In this document: positions 16,322 through 25,639 of the stretch, piece after piece | Position numbering within the stretch: position 1 is the first letter of the stretch | Layout: each line of letters opens with the position of its first letter | Assembly (NCBI GenBank): GCA_045130475.1 | Contig: JBGUPU010000017.1 | Location: 28,451-92,450, forward strand | Direction: 5' to 3' | DNA length: 64,000 nt | Origin: CAG-791 sp045130475 | GTDB lineage: Bacteria; Bacillota; Clostridia; Lachnospirales; Lachnospiraceae | The notes under the pieces: model-generated | What the model saw: the letters and a program-made list of their open reading frames with translations, nothing else | Told to the model about the DNA's origin: nothing | Databases searched by the model: none | Position numbers and translations under genes: made by a program

Positions 16322-17560
16322 TCAGTCCAGAGGATACTTTGCAGTGATCTTCGCGATGATCGCCTTGGCGGGCTCGATGCCTGCCTCTTTGTTCTTGATG
16401 ACAAGAGCGATCGCCTCGGCAACCTGGTCCATATCATCCTCTTTGAGACCGCGGGTTGTCGCTGCAGGAGAACCAAGACGGATACCGCTGGTCACGAAAG
16501 GAGAACGCTGTTCATTGGGGATGGTATTCTTGTTGGCAGTGATGTGCGCTTCGTCAAGCCACTTCTCGACTTCCTTGCCCGTGAGATCCTGCTTTGTGAG
16601 GTCAACGAGCATCAGGTGGTTGTCAGTGCCGCCGGATACGATATCCACGCCCCTCTTCTTCAGGCCTTCGCAGAGTGCAGCTGCATTGTTGATGACCTGC
16701 TGCTGATAAATCTTGAAGGAAGGATCCAGTGCCTCTTTGAAGCAGACAGCTTTGGCTGCGATGACATGCTCGAGAGGACCGCCCTGGGTGCCGGGGAAGA
16801 CGCACTTGTTGAAGTTGTACTTCTTTGCAGTCTCTTCCATTGCAAGGATCATGCCGCCTCTGGGGCCGCGCAGGGTCTTGTGGGTCGTTGTGGTAACAAC
16901 ATCCGCATAAGGGAAGGGACTGGGATGAAGGCCTGCCACGACGAGGCCGGCGATGTGGGCAATGTCAGCCATCAGGACTGCGCCGCAGGCATCAGCTGCT
17001 TCACGGAATTTCTTGAAATCGATGGTCCTGCAGTAAGCGGAAGCACCGGCGATGATCATTTTGGGCTTTGCCTCGATCGCAATCCTTTTGAGCTCATCGT
17101 AATCAATGAATCCATTCTCATCTACGCCGTAAGGTACGATATTGTAATATGTACCGGAGATATTGGCCGCGCTGCCGTGAGTCAGATGTCCGCCCTGATT
17201 GAGGTTCATACCCATGAGGGTATCACCGGGCTTAAGAATGGCGAACTCGACCGCAAGGTTTGCGGAAGCACCGGAGTGGGGCTGCACGTTGGCATAAGTG
17301 CATCCGAAGAGCTCTTTTGCCCGCTCGATGGCAATAGTCTCGACAACATCGATCACCTGGCATCCGCCGTAATAGCGCTTGCCGGAATAACCTTCCGCGT
17401 ATTTGTTGGTAAGAGGGCTTCCCATTGCAGCCATAACAGCCTTACTGGTCCAGTTCTCGGACGCGATCAGCTCGATATGGTCATTCTGGCGCTCTACTTC
17501 CTGCTCAATCGCAGCGGCAATTTCGGGATCGATCTTTCTGACTTCCTCGATTGAATACAT
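16322..17560 (-). CDS. glyA: Serine hydroxymethyltransferase
   Basis: This PLP enzyme interconverts serine and glycine while loading one-carbon units on tetrahydrofolate. The 412-residue protein is of normal bacterial length. It shows the N-terminal ELIASENWTSKAVMAAMGSPLTNKYAEGYSGKRYY-type region (residues about 30-65), the PLP lysine in TTTTHKTLRGPRGG (about residue 225), and FVTSGIRLGSPAATTRG near the C-terminus. ATG 17560 follows AAGGGAG. It forms a single-gene unit with its own promoter and terminator. Confidence 0.98.
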   Translation of the reverse strand: MYSIEEVRKIDPEIAAAIEQEVERQNDHIELIASENWTSKAVMAAMGSPLTNKYAEGYSGKRYYGGCQVIDVVETIAIERAKELFGCTYANVQPHSGASANLAVEFAILKPGDTLMGMNLNQGGHLTHGSAANISGTYYNIVPYGVDENGFIDYDELKRIAIEAKPKMIIAGASAYCRTIDFKKFREAADACGAVLMADIAHIAGLVVAGLHPSPFPYADVVTTTTHKTLRGPRGGMILAMEETAKKYNFNKCVFPGTQGGPLEHVIAAKAVCFKEALDPSFKIYQQQVINNAAALCEGLKKRGVDIVSGGTDNHLMLVDLTKQDLTGKEVEKWLDEAHITANKNTIPNEQRSPFVTSGIRLGSPAATTRGLKEDDMDQVAEAIALVIKNKEAGIEPAKAIIAKITAKYPLD

Positions 17561-17651
17561 CTAATTCTCCCTTCTGGTACATTTGTAAGATTTCTATAAT
17601 AGGATTTTATCCATAATATGCTGTATTTTGGATTATTTCATACAGAAACAA

Positions 17652-17680
17652 AGTATAACAAGAAGAATCCGGTTTCGCAA
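17652..17680 (-). promoter_or_regulatory. glyA promoter
   Basis: On the minus strand TTGCGA (17675-17680), 17 bp, TATACT (17652-17657), giving a leader of about 85 nt. No known riboswitch is recognised in that leader. Confidence 0.7.
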
Positions 17681-17849
17681 GCGCCAAAGATTCATAATTT
17701 GTGCCCCAATTCCTGTTTATTTTAGAAGTTTTTACCAATCTTCTGCTCTCTCATGCTTCCCCGGCATTTTCTTTATGCCCCGCCTTATGTCCCGGCGGCA
17801 TATTTGCGAAGCGATATTATGAATTATTTATAAACGTTTCAAAAAGTTG

Positions 17850-17878
17850 TTGCCAATTTTCCTCTGAAGTTGTAACAT
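17850..17878 (+). promoter_or_regulatory. Possible promoter of the PAP2 gene
   Basis: TTGCCA (17850-17855), 17 bp, TAACAT (17873-17878). Downstream a 13-bp sequence ATCTGATGAGGTT occurs twice, 22 bp apart, the second copy supplying the GAGG of the ribosome binding site. Confidence 0.45.
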
Positions 17879-17959
17879 GCCTGTAACCATGAAGTGGCTT
17901 TTTTTGTTCATAAAAATATCTGATGAGGTTGTATTTTATATCTGATGAGGTTTTTTGTT

Positions 17960-18709
17960 ATGAATAAGAGAATAATCAGTTTGATCGGAGGACGTTTTGC
18001 AGGGGCCTTCCCCCTCAACAAGCTCAGAACGCTTCGCCCCATGTTCTTTTATATGATTGCCTATCTGGTCTCCTTTGGCCTGATCGAACAGTGGAACCGC
18101 CTGCATTATACCGTTATTCATACGGTCGTTGATGACTTCATTCCGTTTTCGCCGGTTTTTGTCATCCCCTATATACTCTGGTTTCCTTACGTGGCGGGCT
18201 TCGGGCTCTTCCTCCTGATGGCAAATGAGGAGGCATATCACAGGTTCTGTACGGTGCTTGTCATCGGAATGACTGTTTTTATCGCGGTATCCGTGGTCTT
18301 TCCGAACATCCATCTGCTCCGCCCGGAAACTATGCCGGAGAACAATGTGTTCACTCACATGATCTCCCTGCTCTATCTGGCAGACACACCGACAAACCTG
18401 ACGCCCAGCATCCACGTATTCAACAGCCTGGCCGTGGTCACCGCCGCCTGGCAGTGGGACTGGCGCACTGAGACCGGACACAGCTTTTCCAACATGGTAC
18501 GCGGCTTCTGGCGCATGTTCCTCACAGTGCTCGGGATCCTGATCACACTCTCAACAATGCTGATCAAGCAGCACTCCTTCTCGGATGTTGCGATCGCAGG
18601 CGCCCTGTTCCTGTTCACTTATATTCTGGTCTATCGTCTGGATTTTGTATTCATCGGCGGAAAACGAATTCGCCGTCCGGCCCTTCGTCCGAGATCGGCG
18701 CGTTCCTGA
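17960..18709 (+). CDS. PAP2-family phosphatase (membrane)
   Basis: The 249-residue integral membrane protein has about six helices and the phosphatidic-acid phosphatase type 2 signatures: TPSIHVFNS (the PSxH box, about residue 155) and KQHSFSDVAIAG (the catalytic His box, about residue 205). The first KxxxxxxRP box is not clear. Family members dephosphorylate lipid phosphates such as undecaprenyl diphosphate or phosphatidate, but the substrate cannot be read here. ATG 17960 is preferred over an in-frame ATG at 17945 because GATGAGG lies 9 nt before it. A strong bidirectional terminator follows directly. Confidence 0.88.
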   Translation: MNKRIISLIGGRFAGAFPLNKLRTLRPMFFYMIAYLVSFGLIEQWNRLHYTVIHTVVDDFIPFSPVFVIPYILWFPYVAGFGLFLLMANEEAYHRFCTVLVIGMTVFIAVSVVFPNIHLLRPETMPENNVFTHMISLLYLADTPTNLTPSIHVFNSLAVVTAAWQWDWRTETGHSFSNMVRGFWRMFLTVLGILITLSTMLIKQHSFSDVAIAGALFLFTYILVYRLDFVFIGGKRIRRPALRPRSARS

Positions 18710-18724
18710 TCGATCACAAAAGCA

Positions 18725-18757
18725 CAAAAAAGGATTGCCTCGGCAATCCTTTTTTTG
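18725..18757. terminator. Bidirectional terminator
   Basis: AAAAAAGGATTGC and GCAATCCTTTTTTT flank a CTCG tetraloop. It serves the PAP2 gene on the plus strand and the LCP gene on the minus strand. Confidence 0.9.
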
Positions 18758-18811
18758 TGTCCAGATTTCTGATATTTCTGTCTAAAATGTCTCAGCCTTA
18801 CTTTCTCCGCA

Positions 18812-20335
18812 TCACTCCTCAGGTCTCTCCTCAAGGATGATGTTCATGCGGGCTGTGTTCTTTTTGACGCTGTATTCGTCAGGCCATGTAATGGAAGCAA
18901 CACCTGCGGAATAAGTTTCCTCCATGCCTCCGCCGCCGCTGTCAGCCGCCTGGCGGAGGATGACCCAGTCTGTCCCCTCAGAGAGCTGCTGGTTGATCAG
19001 CTCTGCGATCTTGGACTCGGGCAGGTCTGTCTGGAAAGAACCCTTCATGCTGTCAAGCAGGGCGCTTGCATTGACGATCAGGGCCGGCGATGTCACCTTC
19101 TCAATGATGGCCTTCAGTACGGCCTCCTGGTCCTTGCCTCGCTGGTTGTCGCCGTCGGGGAAGCTGTAGCGCTCACGGCAGAAAGCCAGCGCCTCCCGGC
19201 CGTTGAGGTGGTTCCAGCCCTTATCGATATGTACTTTTTTGTCTGTGAAGCAGTCAAAATCGTAATCGGACCAGACATCCACGCCGTCAATCGCGTCCAC
19301 AATATCGATCAGTGTCGTGAAATTGACGCGCACATAATAGGAAATGTCGATATTATAGAGGTTCTCCAGCGTCCGGATGGAGGCATCTTCGCCGTAGATA
19401 CCGGCATGAGTCAGCTTGTCCCGCATTCCATAGGAGACGTCCGGGATCTCCACATAATAATCGCGGGGCGTCGTTGTCATCAGGATCTTTTTTGTCTTGG
19501 GATTGATCGTTACGATAATGTTGACATCGCTGCGGCTTGCCTGTGAGATATCACCCTTGACATCGATACCGCTGATCAGAAGGTGGAAAGGTTCTCCCGG
19601 TTCGACCGACTCATATTCCATCTCTGTGCGGATCTCATAGTTTTCGAGAACGCGGACATTTTCTGTATAGGCGTCGATGACCTCCTCCAGCACAGAGCCG
19701 TAGGCCTCTCTGTAGACAGCGGCATCCACTTCCTTTCCCAGAAGACCGCGGGCGGCTTCAAGCGCGGAGCTGTAGGATTTGTACTGGATCTCTTCCACGC
19801 TCTCCAGGCCGGTCTCCCTCCGGATGCTCTCCAGAAGCGTATCCTTTTCATCCTTGGTAAGATCGTCCACAATACCGTATTGATAGCCTTCCGTATCAGC
19901 CATCTCCTGTGCCGGGTCATCGGCACGGACAACAATATCGAGATAATCTGTCTTCAAGGTACTCTCGGCGTCCTTGAGCAGATGCATGGTCCGATACAGA
20001 TAATTGCTTCCGACCAGCTGCACTATGATCATCAGGGCGCTGATCACAATGGCGACGATCCTGGTCCGCTTGCTGCGGATACTGACCAGGAAAACGACCA
20101 GCAGCACAACAGCCGAAAGGATCGCAAATGCGGCCATAATGTACTTCCAGGGAATCATTCCCGTTCCGTTGAGCAGATAAATAAACAGTGCCGCAGTGAC
20201 AGCCTCGACCAGAGAGAGCACTGCGCCGATTGCCCTGAGTCTCGTGATAGAGACAGCGTTTTTGGATTTCTTTCTATTCTGTGATGATTTATGATCTTTC
20301 TGCATGCTGGAACTCTTTTTTGTGTTTGTTGACAT
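18812..20335 (-). CDS. LytR-CpsA-Psr (LCP) family glycopolymer ligase
   Basis: LCP enzymes transfer lipid-linked wall polymers onto peptidoglycan outside the membrane. The 507-residue protein has a basic cytosolic tail, three closely spaced membrane helices (residues about 35-120), a roughly 130-residue extracellular linker domain, and the LCP domain beginning HLLISGIDVKGDISQASRSD. The conserved Arg/Asp sites are in SRSDVNIIVTINP and TTPRDYYVEIP, and later DKLTHAGIYG and GREALAFCRERYSFPDGD follow. ATG 20335 has AAGGTAG upstream. The tripartite membrane anchor is the form typical of many clostridial LCP proteins. The polymer attached is unknown. Confidence 0.93.
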   Translation of the reverse strand: MSTNTKKSSSMQKDHKSSQNRKKSKNAVSITRLRAIGAVLSLVEAVTAALFIYLLNGTGMIPWKYIMAAFAILSAVVLLVVFLVSIRSKRTRIVAIVISALMIIVQLVGSNYLYRTMHLLKDAESTLKTDYLDIVVRADDPAQEMADTEGYQYGIVDDLTKDEKDTLLESIRRETGLESVEEIQYKSYSSALEAARGLLGKEVDAAVYREAYGSVLEEVIDAYTENVRVLENYEIRTEMEYESVEPGEPFHLLISGIDVKGDISQASRSDVNIIVTINPKTKKILMTTTPRDYYVEIPDVSYGMRDKLTHAGIYGEDASIRTLENLYNIDISYYVRVNFTTLIDIVDAIDGVDVWSDYDFDCFTDKKVHIDKGWNHLNGREALAFCRERYSFPDGDNQRGKDQEAVLKAIIEKVTSPALIVNASALLDSMKGSFQTDLPESKIAELINQQLSEGTDWVILRQAADSGGGGMEETYSAGVASITWPDEYSVKKNTARMNIILEERPEE

Positions 20336-20382
20336 TTTCTGCTACCTTATTATCCCGGAAGAATGATCCGGGAAGATCTTTC

Positions 20383-21078
20383 CTAACTTTTAAAGCCGGA
20401 TTGAACCGATGTGACCAGGAAAGTGCCGTTATCGCGGATCACCATACCTGTCAGCCGGTTTCCGTAGACACATCCCGTGTCCAGAGCTATCATACCCGTT
20501 TCGGGCAGTACTGTCCAGACGTCTTCCTGTATTTTCCCGTAATGACTTCCCAGAAAATAGAGCGGCATGCGATAGGGTGTGTGCCCTGTAAGCACGATTT
20601 TTCCCTCATAATCTGTCTGACGTCCCCAGATCAGGGTTTCGATCGTATTCGCCGCAGGATCGGGATCTGTCATAGAAGCATGGACACAGTTAAATTTCTC
20701 TGCCGCATAGTAATACGGCATTTTCTCGTACCAGTCAATGAACTCCCGGATCCGGTGCTTATGATGGAGGAAGGAATAAACAGTCTTTTCACCGCTGTTA
20801 TAATACCACAGGTCTTTGTCCCTTCCGCCGTTATAAAGGGCATCGATCATCATCTGCTCATGGTTGCCCCGGATCAGGACGCAGCGGTCTCCCATTCTCT
20901 CCTTCAAGTCCCGCAGAAAAACGAAGGTCTCATAAATTTTAGGCCCTCTGTCAATCGTATCGCCCAGATTGACCAGTGTGTCATTTTTTTCATCGAAGGC
21001 CATTTTCTGCAGGAGTTCTCTGCATTCATCATAGCAGCCATGTATATCTGTAATGACAATTGTCCTGCTGTCTCCCAC
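20383..21078 (-). CDS. Metallophosphoesterase, PPP/ApaH-like
   Basis: This 231-residue calcineurin-like phosphoesterase has all the metal-site motifs: ITDIHGCYDE (D-x-H), NLGDTIDRGP (GDxxDRG) and IRGNHEQMM (GNHE), with VLTGHTPY and LDTGCVYGNRLT near the C-terminus. This set is typical of bacterial PPP-family serine/threonine phosphatases and of diadenosine tetraphosphatases; the two cannot be separated by eye. It starts with GTG 21078 after AAAGGAG. It lies 47 bp upstream of the LCP gene and 69 bp after the barstar gene in the same direction. Confidence 0.9.
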   Translation of the reverse strand: MGDSRTIVITDIHGCYDECRELLQKMAFDEKNDTLVNLGDTIDRGPKIYETFVFLRDLKERMGDRCVLIRGNHEQMMIDALYNGGRDKDLWYYNSGEKTVYSFLHHKHRIREFIDWYEKMPYYYAAEKFNCVHASMTDPDPAANTIETLIWGRQTDYEGKIVLTGHTPYRMPLYFLGSHYGKIQEDVWTVLPETGMIALDTGCVYGNRLTGMVIRDNGTFLVTSVQSGFKS

Positions 21079-21147
21079 TGCCTTCTCCTTTCAAAGTCTT
21101 GTACTGCAGACCGTCGGGAGAACCCCTCCCCCGGGAACGGCCGGCTT

Positions 21148-21510
21148 TTATGTTCTGAAAAAGGGATCCTGCGTCTCCCCGTATTCCTCATCCGCCCCGG
21201 CCTCTTCAGGCTCATCGGGCTCCCCGCCGGCAAAAACAAAGCTGCTGCCGGGCAGTTCCTTCTCCGCATCTGAGAGAACTGTACGGAATCTGTCAAAATA
21301 TACCGGATCCCCCTCCTGCAGTTCCTCCCATGCGGTAAAGCAGATGTGCAGGGGAGCGAAACCGTCTGTCAGTACATCATAGAGGGCATCCAGATTTCTG
21401 CCGTACCAGGAAGGAAGCCCCAGTGTCTTCTCCAGGCGGCGGTGAAGCGCTGTCCGGTCACTGACGCCGGACAGATCCGCTGTATGATAATGCATTTCTT
21501 TATCCATCAT
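21148..21510 (-). CDS. Barstar-like RNase inhibitor
   Basis: The 120-residue protein matches the barstar fold in its first 90 residues. LHRRLEKTLGLPSWYGRNLD and the following ALYDVLTD correspond to the barstar helix that binds the RNase active site, and acidic residues follow (FTAWEEL). The tail is acidic and of low complexity (EPDEPEEAGADEEYGE). The ATG overlaps the stop of the upstream RNase gene (ATGA), so the two are translationally coupled. Barstars stay in the cytosol and neutralise barnase-type RNases before export. Confidence 0.9.
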   Translation of the reverse strand: MMDKEMHYHTADLSGVSDRTALHRRLEKTLGLPSWYGRNLDALYDVLTDGFAPLHICFTAWEELQEGDPVYFDRFRTVLSDAEKELPGSSFVFAGGEPDEPEEAGADEEYGETQDPFFRT

Positions 21511-22160
21511 TTGCTCCCGTAAAGAAGTGTAAAGGTCTCATAATGGTCCTTCGTATAGTAGATCCGGCCGTCATCGGAGTAGATGATCCTCTCCGGCCCC
21601 CTGCGTCTGGCTCCGAGAGTATTTATGTCACATTCGTGATAATTGCCGTCGGGCAGGATACCCTCATAGTTTCCGAAGCGGTCGCCGCCAATGCACATGC
21701 CGGGGACATAATCCTCCAGGGAGCCGCCGGACCATCCTTTCTGTCTCGCTTCCTTCTTTGTCATAAAATTATTCGGAAGTCTGCCGTAGGTATGAATATA
21801 CAGGGCAACGTCATCTTTGGTCGTGTAGACACCGTTGACGTCAATCTGCCCGCCTTCGGAAAGCTGATCTTCTTTTTCGTAGGACTGGTCCTCAGATCCG
21901 TCGTCATCCCCGCCTCCATAGTCGGACTCGGGGTCATAGGAATCCCCGTTTTCATCCGCGAGGGAGTCCTGCTGATCATCAAAGCCGCCCTCCGCCGGAT
22001 TATCGGCGGCAGCTTCTACTTTCTGCAGTTCCTGTTCCTTATTCTTCTGCGCGCTGTCCGCCGCAGCGGCGGATTTTCCGCAGCCTCCTGCCGCTGCCAG
22101 CAGCAGGCAGAGAAGGGGGATCAGAAACCATCTTTTCCAGTTCTTGCATCGGTTTTTCAT
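21507..22160 (-). CDS. Barnase-like ribonuclease with lipoprotein signal
   Basis: The 217-residue protein starts with a basic n-region, a hydrophobic core and a lipobox-like AAAGGC, suggesting attachment to the outer face of the membrane. A very acidic, Asp/Ser/Gly-rich linker (residues about 35-100) leads to a complete barnase domain: VYTTKDDVALYIHTYGRLPN, then FMTKKEARQKGW, GGDRFGNYEG, the catalytic Glu in YHECDIN, the Arg in ERIIYSDD and the His in TKDHYETF. All three barnase catalytic residues are therefore present. The gene overlaps barstar by 4 bp. Export with a lipid anchor differs from the freely secreted Bacillus enzyme. Confidence 0.93.
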   Translation of the reverse strand: MKNRCKNWKRWFLIPLLCLLLAAAGGCGKSAAAADSAQKNKEQELQKVEAAADNPAEGGFDDQQDSLADENGDSYDPESDYGGGDDDGSEDQSYEKEDQLSEGGQIDVNGVYTTKDDVALYIHTYGRLPNNFMTKKEARQKGWSGGSLEDYVPGMCIGGDRFGNYEGILPDGNYHECDINTLGARRRGPERIIYSDDGRIYYTKDHYETFTLLYGSK

Positions 22161-22227
22161 ATCTGCTTGCTTTCTCCTTTTCCGGGTTCACCCGCTGCAG
22201 AAGGCCTTTCACAGGGGTCTTGTTTGT

Positions 22228-24951
22228 TTATTCTTTTCTGCTGCGGGGTGTGATCCTTCCATGTGCCTGAAGGACAGGCGTCAGGATCCTGATCACCTTT
22301 TCCGTCTCGATCGGTTTTGCGATAAAAGCATCCATACCCGCTTCCAGGCATTTGCGCATATCCTCTTCGAACACGTTGGCGGTCATTGCCACGATCGGGA
22401 TGCCGGCATGATCCAGATCCTGCATGCTCCTGATCCTGGAAGTAGCCTCATAGCCGTCCATGACAGGCATCTGTACATCCATCAGAATGGCATCATAATA
22501 TCCCTTCTGCGAGATGGCAACCATACGGACCGCCTCGCGTCCGTTAACGGCACTTTCAACCGTAAAGCCGGCCTCCTCCAGAAGTTCACAGGCGATCTCC
22601 ATATTGAGTTCATTGTCTTCGACCACCAGGATTCTCTTGCCATGGGGATCAAGCTCCACAAAGAGCTCGCCTGAAGAATAATCTCTTTCCTTTTCCGCAT
22701 CAGAGCCGCTTTCAGTCTCCGACTGGTCAGATCGTACAGATTCGTTCGGTCCGGAATCGTTCTGCCTGTTGTCCAGTGCTTCTCTGCGTCCTCTGGATCT
22801 GTTCTCCACAATGATCCGGTCTTCTGCGCTGTCTTCCTCAACAGCATCCCATTCCTGCAGCCGCAGAGAAATATGGATGATCACTTCCGTGCCGACACCC
22901 TGCTCAGTATTGACATCGATGGTGCCGCCCATGGTCTCCACGATTCCCTTGCAGATGGCCATTCCGAGGCCGTTGCCGGGCACTTTGCTGAGTGTGGAGC
23001 TGTACTCTCTTTCAAAGGGCTCAAAGATATGGCTTACAAACTCATCACTCATGCCGATGCCGTTGTCCCGGACACAGATCCGCAGGGCGGCATAGCCCTT
23101 GGGCGCAGGCTCTTCTTCCTCAATCTCCAGCGAGATCCTGCCGCCGACGCCGGTAAATTTTACAGCGTTGTTCAGGAGGTTCAGGAGAAGCTGGCGCATG
23201 ACCAACGGGTCGTAATGATACTTCATCCCGCTTCCGCTGCCCATAACGACAGAAATGTCCTGATTCTTGTCTCTGATCTGCGGCAGCAGAGCGTCCTGTA
23301 CATAGTTGACAGTGTCTTCGAGTGAGCAGTCGATCTCATGGAGCTCCATACGGCCGCTCTCGATCCGGCTCATATCCAGTATATTGTTGATCAGCTCCAG
23401 CAGATGGTCTCCGGAATCCAGAATCTTTTCAAGGCAGTCCTCCACCCGCTCTTTCTCATCCAGATGTTTGAGGGCAATCCGCGTAAATCCCAGGATCGCG
23501 TTCATGGGCGTCCTTATATCATGAGACATGTTGGTCAGGAACAGGCTCTTTGCCCGGTCTGCGTTCCTCGCCCTCTCCAGAGCGTTTTCCAGAAGGCGTC
23601 TCTGCTGCTGTTCCATGCGGCGTTCATCCTCAATACAGGCAAAACCGATGACCACCTCGCGCAATGGCTCTTTTCTGCTTCCGACCCGGACAAGCTTTGC
23701 CCTGTAATACTGGGGTCCCCGTGACCTTCCGGCACGGAATGTGAAGGAAAACAGGTCCTTCCCCTCCAGATTTCTGCGGAGTGTATCAGCCTCCAGAAAA
23801 TATTGGAACTTGCTCCCGTCCTGTTCGTAGACAGCCTTCTCCGAAAACAATTGTACAGACTCACTGAAGGAAGGCGCAAAACAATCTGCATAAGTGGACA
23901 TAATATGCTCATTGCGGCGGTAAACCTCATAGGTATCTGTATCCAGACTCAGGAAGAAGACAGTCGAATAGTCGATGGACAGGGCTGCGATCATATTCAT
24001 GCGCCGCCGGTTTTCTATCTCGACAGACTTCTGCTCCGTGATATCCCGCATGAAAACCAGTCCTGTAACATCTCCGGAATTTTCATCCTTTGTCAGCAGA
24101 ATTGTCTCGCGGATGTAAACAGACCTGTTCAGTTTGTCCTTGACCTGGTAAGTGAGGACCACCTTATCGTTGCCCCTTCTGAAAGTTTCCAGAAGTGATT
24201 CACGGTTGACTGTGCGGGCATGGATTTCCCGATCCTTCTCGTCTACCACGCGCAGATTCCAGTTCTCTGACAGGATATTAAAGGGACCGGGCAGATCGAC
24301 TCCGGGCACGTAATAAAAGAGATCCGGATTATCCAGTTCCGAGGCATAAATGATATTCTTTGTAATATTGAACTCAAAGACACCCGCCGCGTCTTCCAGC
24401 ATGGCTCCTTTATATCTTTTTTCCTGTTCAAGACGACGGCGCAGCACATCCAGACTGTTTTCGATTTCTTCAGTAAAAGGTCCTTTATGGGGTATCGCGA
24501 AAGAAGTGCCGGAAGAGCTGCGGTCAGGTCCGGGTTTCGCCATCAGGACCCGCACCGGCTCACCGTCTTTTTCTTCCAGCAGACGCACCTCGACCTTCAT
24601 CCAGTTGTCCATACCGCGTCGCGGAAAGACAAAGCTGAAGCTTTCCTGCATCTTGAGCATATTCCGAATGTTCTCACGGCTGCCGGCCACTTCGCGCCAG
24701 GGAGTAAAAGCCGGCTCCGGAAGAAGGCGGCTGTTCAGTTTGTTAAAAACAGAGTACTTGTCCGTCTGTCGGATGATTTCTGTGAGAACAGGGTCTTCCT
24801 CCCTCTCGAACAGCAGCTCATAGCTGTCCTTTTCAAGATCCACGATAAAAGCCCTGATATAATCAGATAAAAATGAATGCAGGAGCAATTCCTTCGGAAC
24901 AGAAAGATTCAGCCTGCCTGTGTACTTTTCTTTTCTGCTTTCTTTCTGCAT
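22228..24951 (-). CDS. Hybrid sensor histidine kinase/response regulator
   Basis: The 907-residue protein has no obvious membrane helix. An N-terminal PAS-like half (two or three PAS-type segments, one ending in VFMRDITEQK) is followed by a HisKA helix with the phospho-acceptor in SHDIRTPMNAILGFTR (about residue 485). The HATPase domain has the N box NLLNNAVKFTG, G1 DNGIGMS and G2 GNGLGMAICKGIV. A low-complexity linker precedes a receiver domain with RILVVEDNELNMEIA and the phospho-Asp in LMDVQMPVMDGYEAT. No HPt domain or partner regulator is next to it. I start at ATG 24951, with AGGAGG upstream, dropping 12 residues of open frame. The signal is unknown. Confidence 0.92.
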   Translation of the reverse strand: MQKESRKEKYTGRLNLSVPKELLLHSFLSDYIRAFIVDLEKDSYELLFEREEDPVLTEIIRQTDKYSVFNKLNSRLLPEPAFTPWREVAGSRENIRNMLKMQESFSFVFPRRGMDNWMKVEVRLLEEKDGEPVRVLMAKPGPDRSSSGTSFAIPHKGPFTEEIENSLDVLRRRLEQEKRYKGAMLEDAAGVFEFNITKNIIYASELDNPDLFYYVPGVDLPGPFNILSENWNLRVVDEKDREIHARTVNRESLLETFRRGNDKVVLTYQVKDKLNRSVYIRETILLTKDENSGDVTGLVFMRDITEQKSVEIENRRRMNMIAALSIDYSTVFFLSLDTDTYEVYRRNEHIMSTYADCFAPSFSESVQLFSEKAVYEQDGSKFQYFLEADTLRRNLEGKDLFSFTFRAGRSRGPQYYRAKLVRVGSRKEPLREVVIGFACIEDERRMEQQQRRLLENALERARNADRAKSLFLTNMSHDIRTPMNAILGFTRIALKHLDEKERVEDCLEKILDSGDHLLELINNILDMSRIESGRMELHEIDCSLEDTVNYVQDALLPQIRDKNQDISVVMGSGSGMKYHYDPLVMRQLLLNLLNNAVKFTGVGGRISLEIEEEEPAPKGYAALRICVRDNGIGMSDEFVSHIFEPFEREYSSTLSKVPGNGLGMAICKGIVETMGGTIDVNTEQGVGTEVIIHISLRLQEWDAVEEDSAEDRIIVENRSRGRREALDNRQNDSGPNESVRSDQSETESGSDAEKERDYSSGELFVELDPHGKRILVVEDNELNMEIACELLEEAGFTVESAVNGREAVRMVAISQKGYYDAILMDVQMPVMDGYEATSRIRSMQDLDHAGIPIVAMTANVFEEDMRKCLEAGMDAFIAKPIETEKVIRILTPVLQAHGRITPRSRKE

Positions 24952-25066
24952 AAACCCTGATCCTCCTGTATATGCTCCGCAGAGCATCAGATCGAGCCTG
25001 TAACCGCTTACGCCGCAGCAAGGGCGTCAGCCTGTAACAGCAGCGTGAAGAATGATAAGGTTCCAC

Positions 25067-25096
25067 TTGACATCCGGCAATTGGGGTGATTATCCT
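25067..25096 (+). promoter_or_regulatory. Promoter of the SHOCT-domain gene
   Basis: TTGACA (25067-25072), 18 bp, TATCCT (25091-25096), giving a leader of about 60 nt to ATG 25162. Confidence 0.55.
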
Positions 25097-25161
25097 AATA
25101 ATCAGCACGTAACCGCAGGAAACTGCTCACATCGGCACAAAGCCGGACAATAGGGAAAAAC

Positions 25162-25605
25162 ATGAAAAAAATCACAATAGAAGGAACCTACACAAGGCCT
25201 AACGCTGTCTTCTATGACACCTATGTAAAAATCGGCCGTCAGAAATACGATTATACTGACATCACGGATGTGCGCTCCGTTTCCGCGCCTGCCCGCCTTG
25301 TCAACGGCCTGGTACAGCTTTCCCTGCGGGACGGCGGCGTCCTTCATGTGACATATTTTCTCAGGGATGTCGAAAATATGCGCAGAGCGATGCAGCTCAT
25401 CATGCCCTATGTCCGCAAAAACAAGGAGTCTGAAGCAGCTTCCGCCTTCCTCGAGAGCGACCTGTTCGAAAAACAGACTCCCGAAGGAAAAAAGGAGCTC
25501 AGCATCGCCGACGAGATCCTCAAGCTCTCCCGCCTGCGCGACCAGGGCGATATCTCTCAGGAAGAATACGACCTGCTCAAGGCCCGTCTCATTGAAAAGG
25601 CATAA
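25162..25605 (+). CDS. SHOCT-domain protein
   Basis: The 147-residue protein has an N-terminal beta-rich part (about 1-90) that resembles short PH-like or DUF4429-type modules. A C-terminal SHOCT motif (about 112-146) follows: SIADEILKLSRLRDQGDISQ, then EEYDLLKARLI. SHOCT motifs are short oligomerisation or membrane-associated helices found at protein ends. No catalytic residue is visible and the function is unknown. It is a plus-strand single gene between minus-strand operons. Confidence 0.75.
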   Translation: MKKITIEGTYTRPNAVFYDTYVKIGRQKYDYTDITDVRSVSAPARLVNGLVQLSLRDGGVLHVTYFLRDVENMRRAMQLIMPYVRKNKESEAASAFLESDLFEKQTPEGKKELSIADEILKLSRLRDQGDISQEEYDLLKARLIEKA

Positions 25606-25639
25606 AGCAGAAAAGCATAAGCTCCTGCGTCTTTTACGT

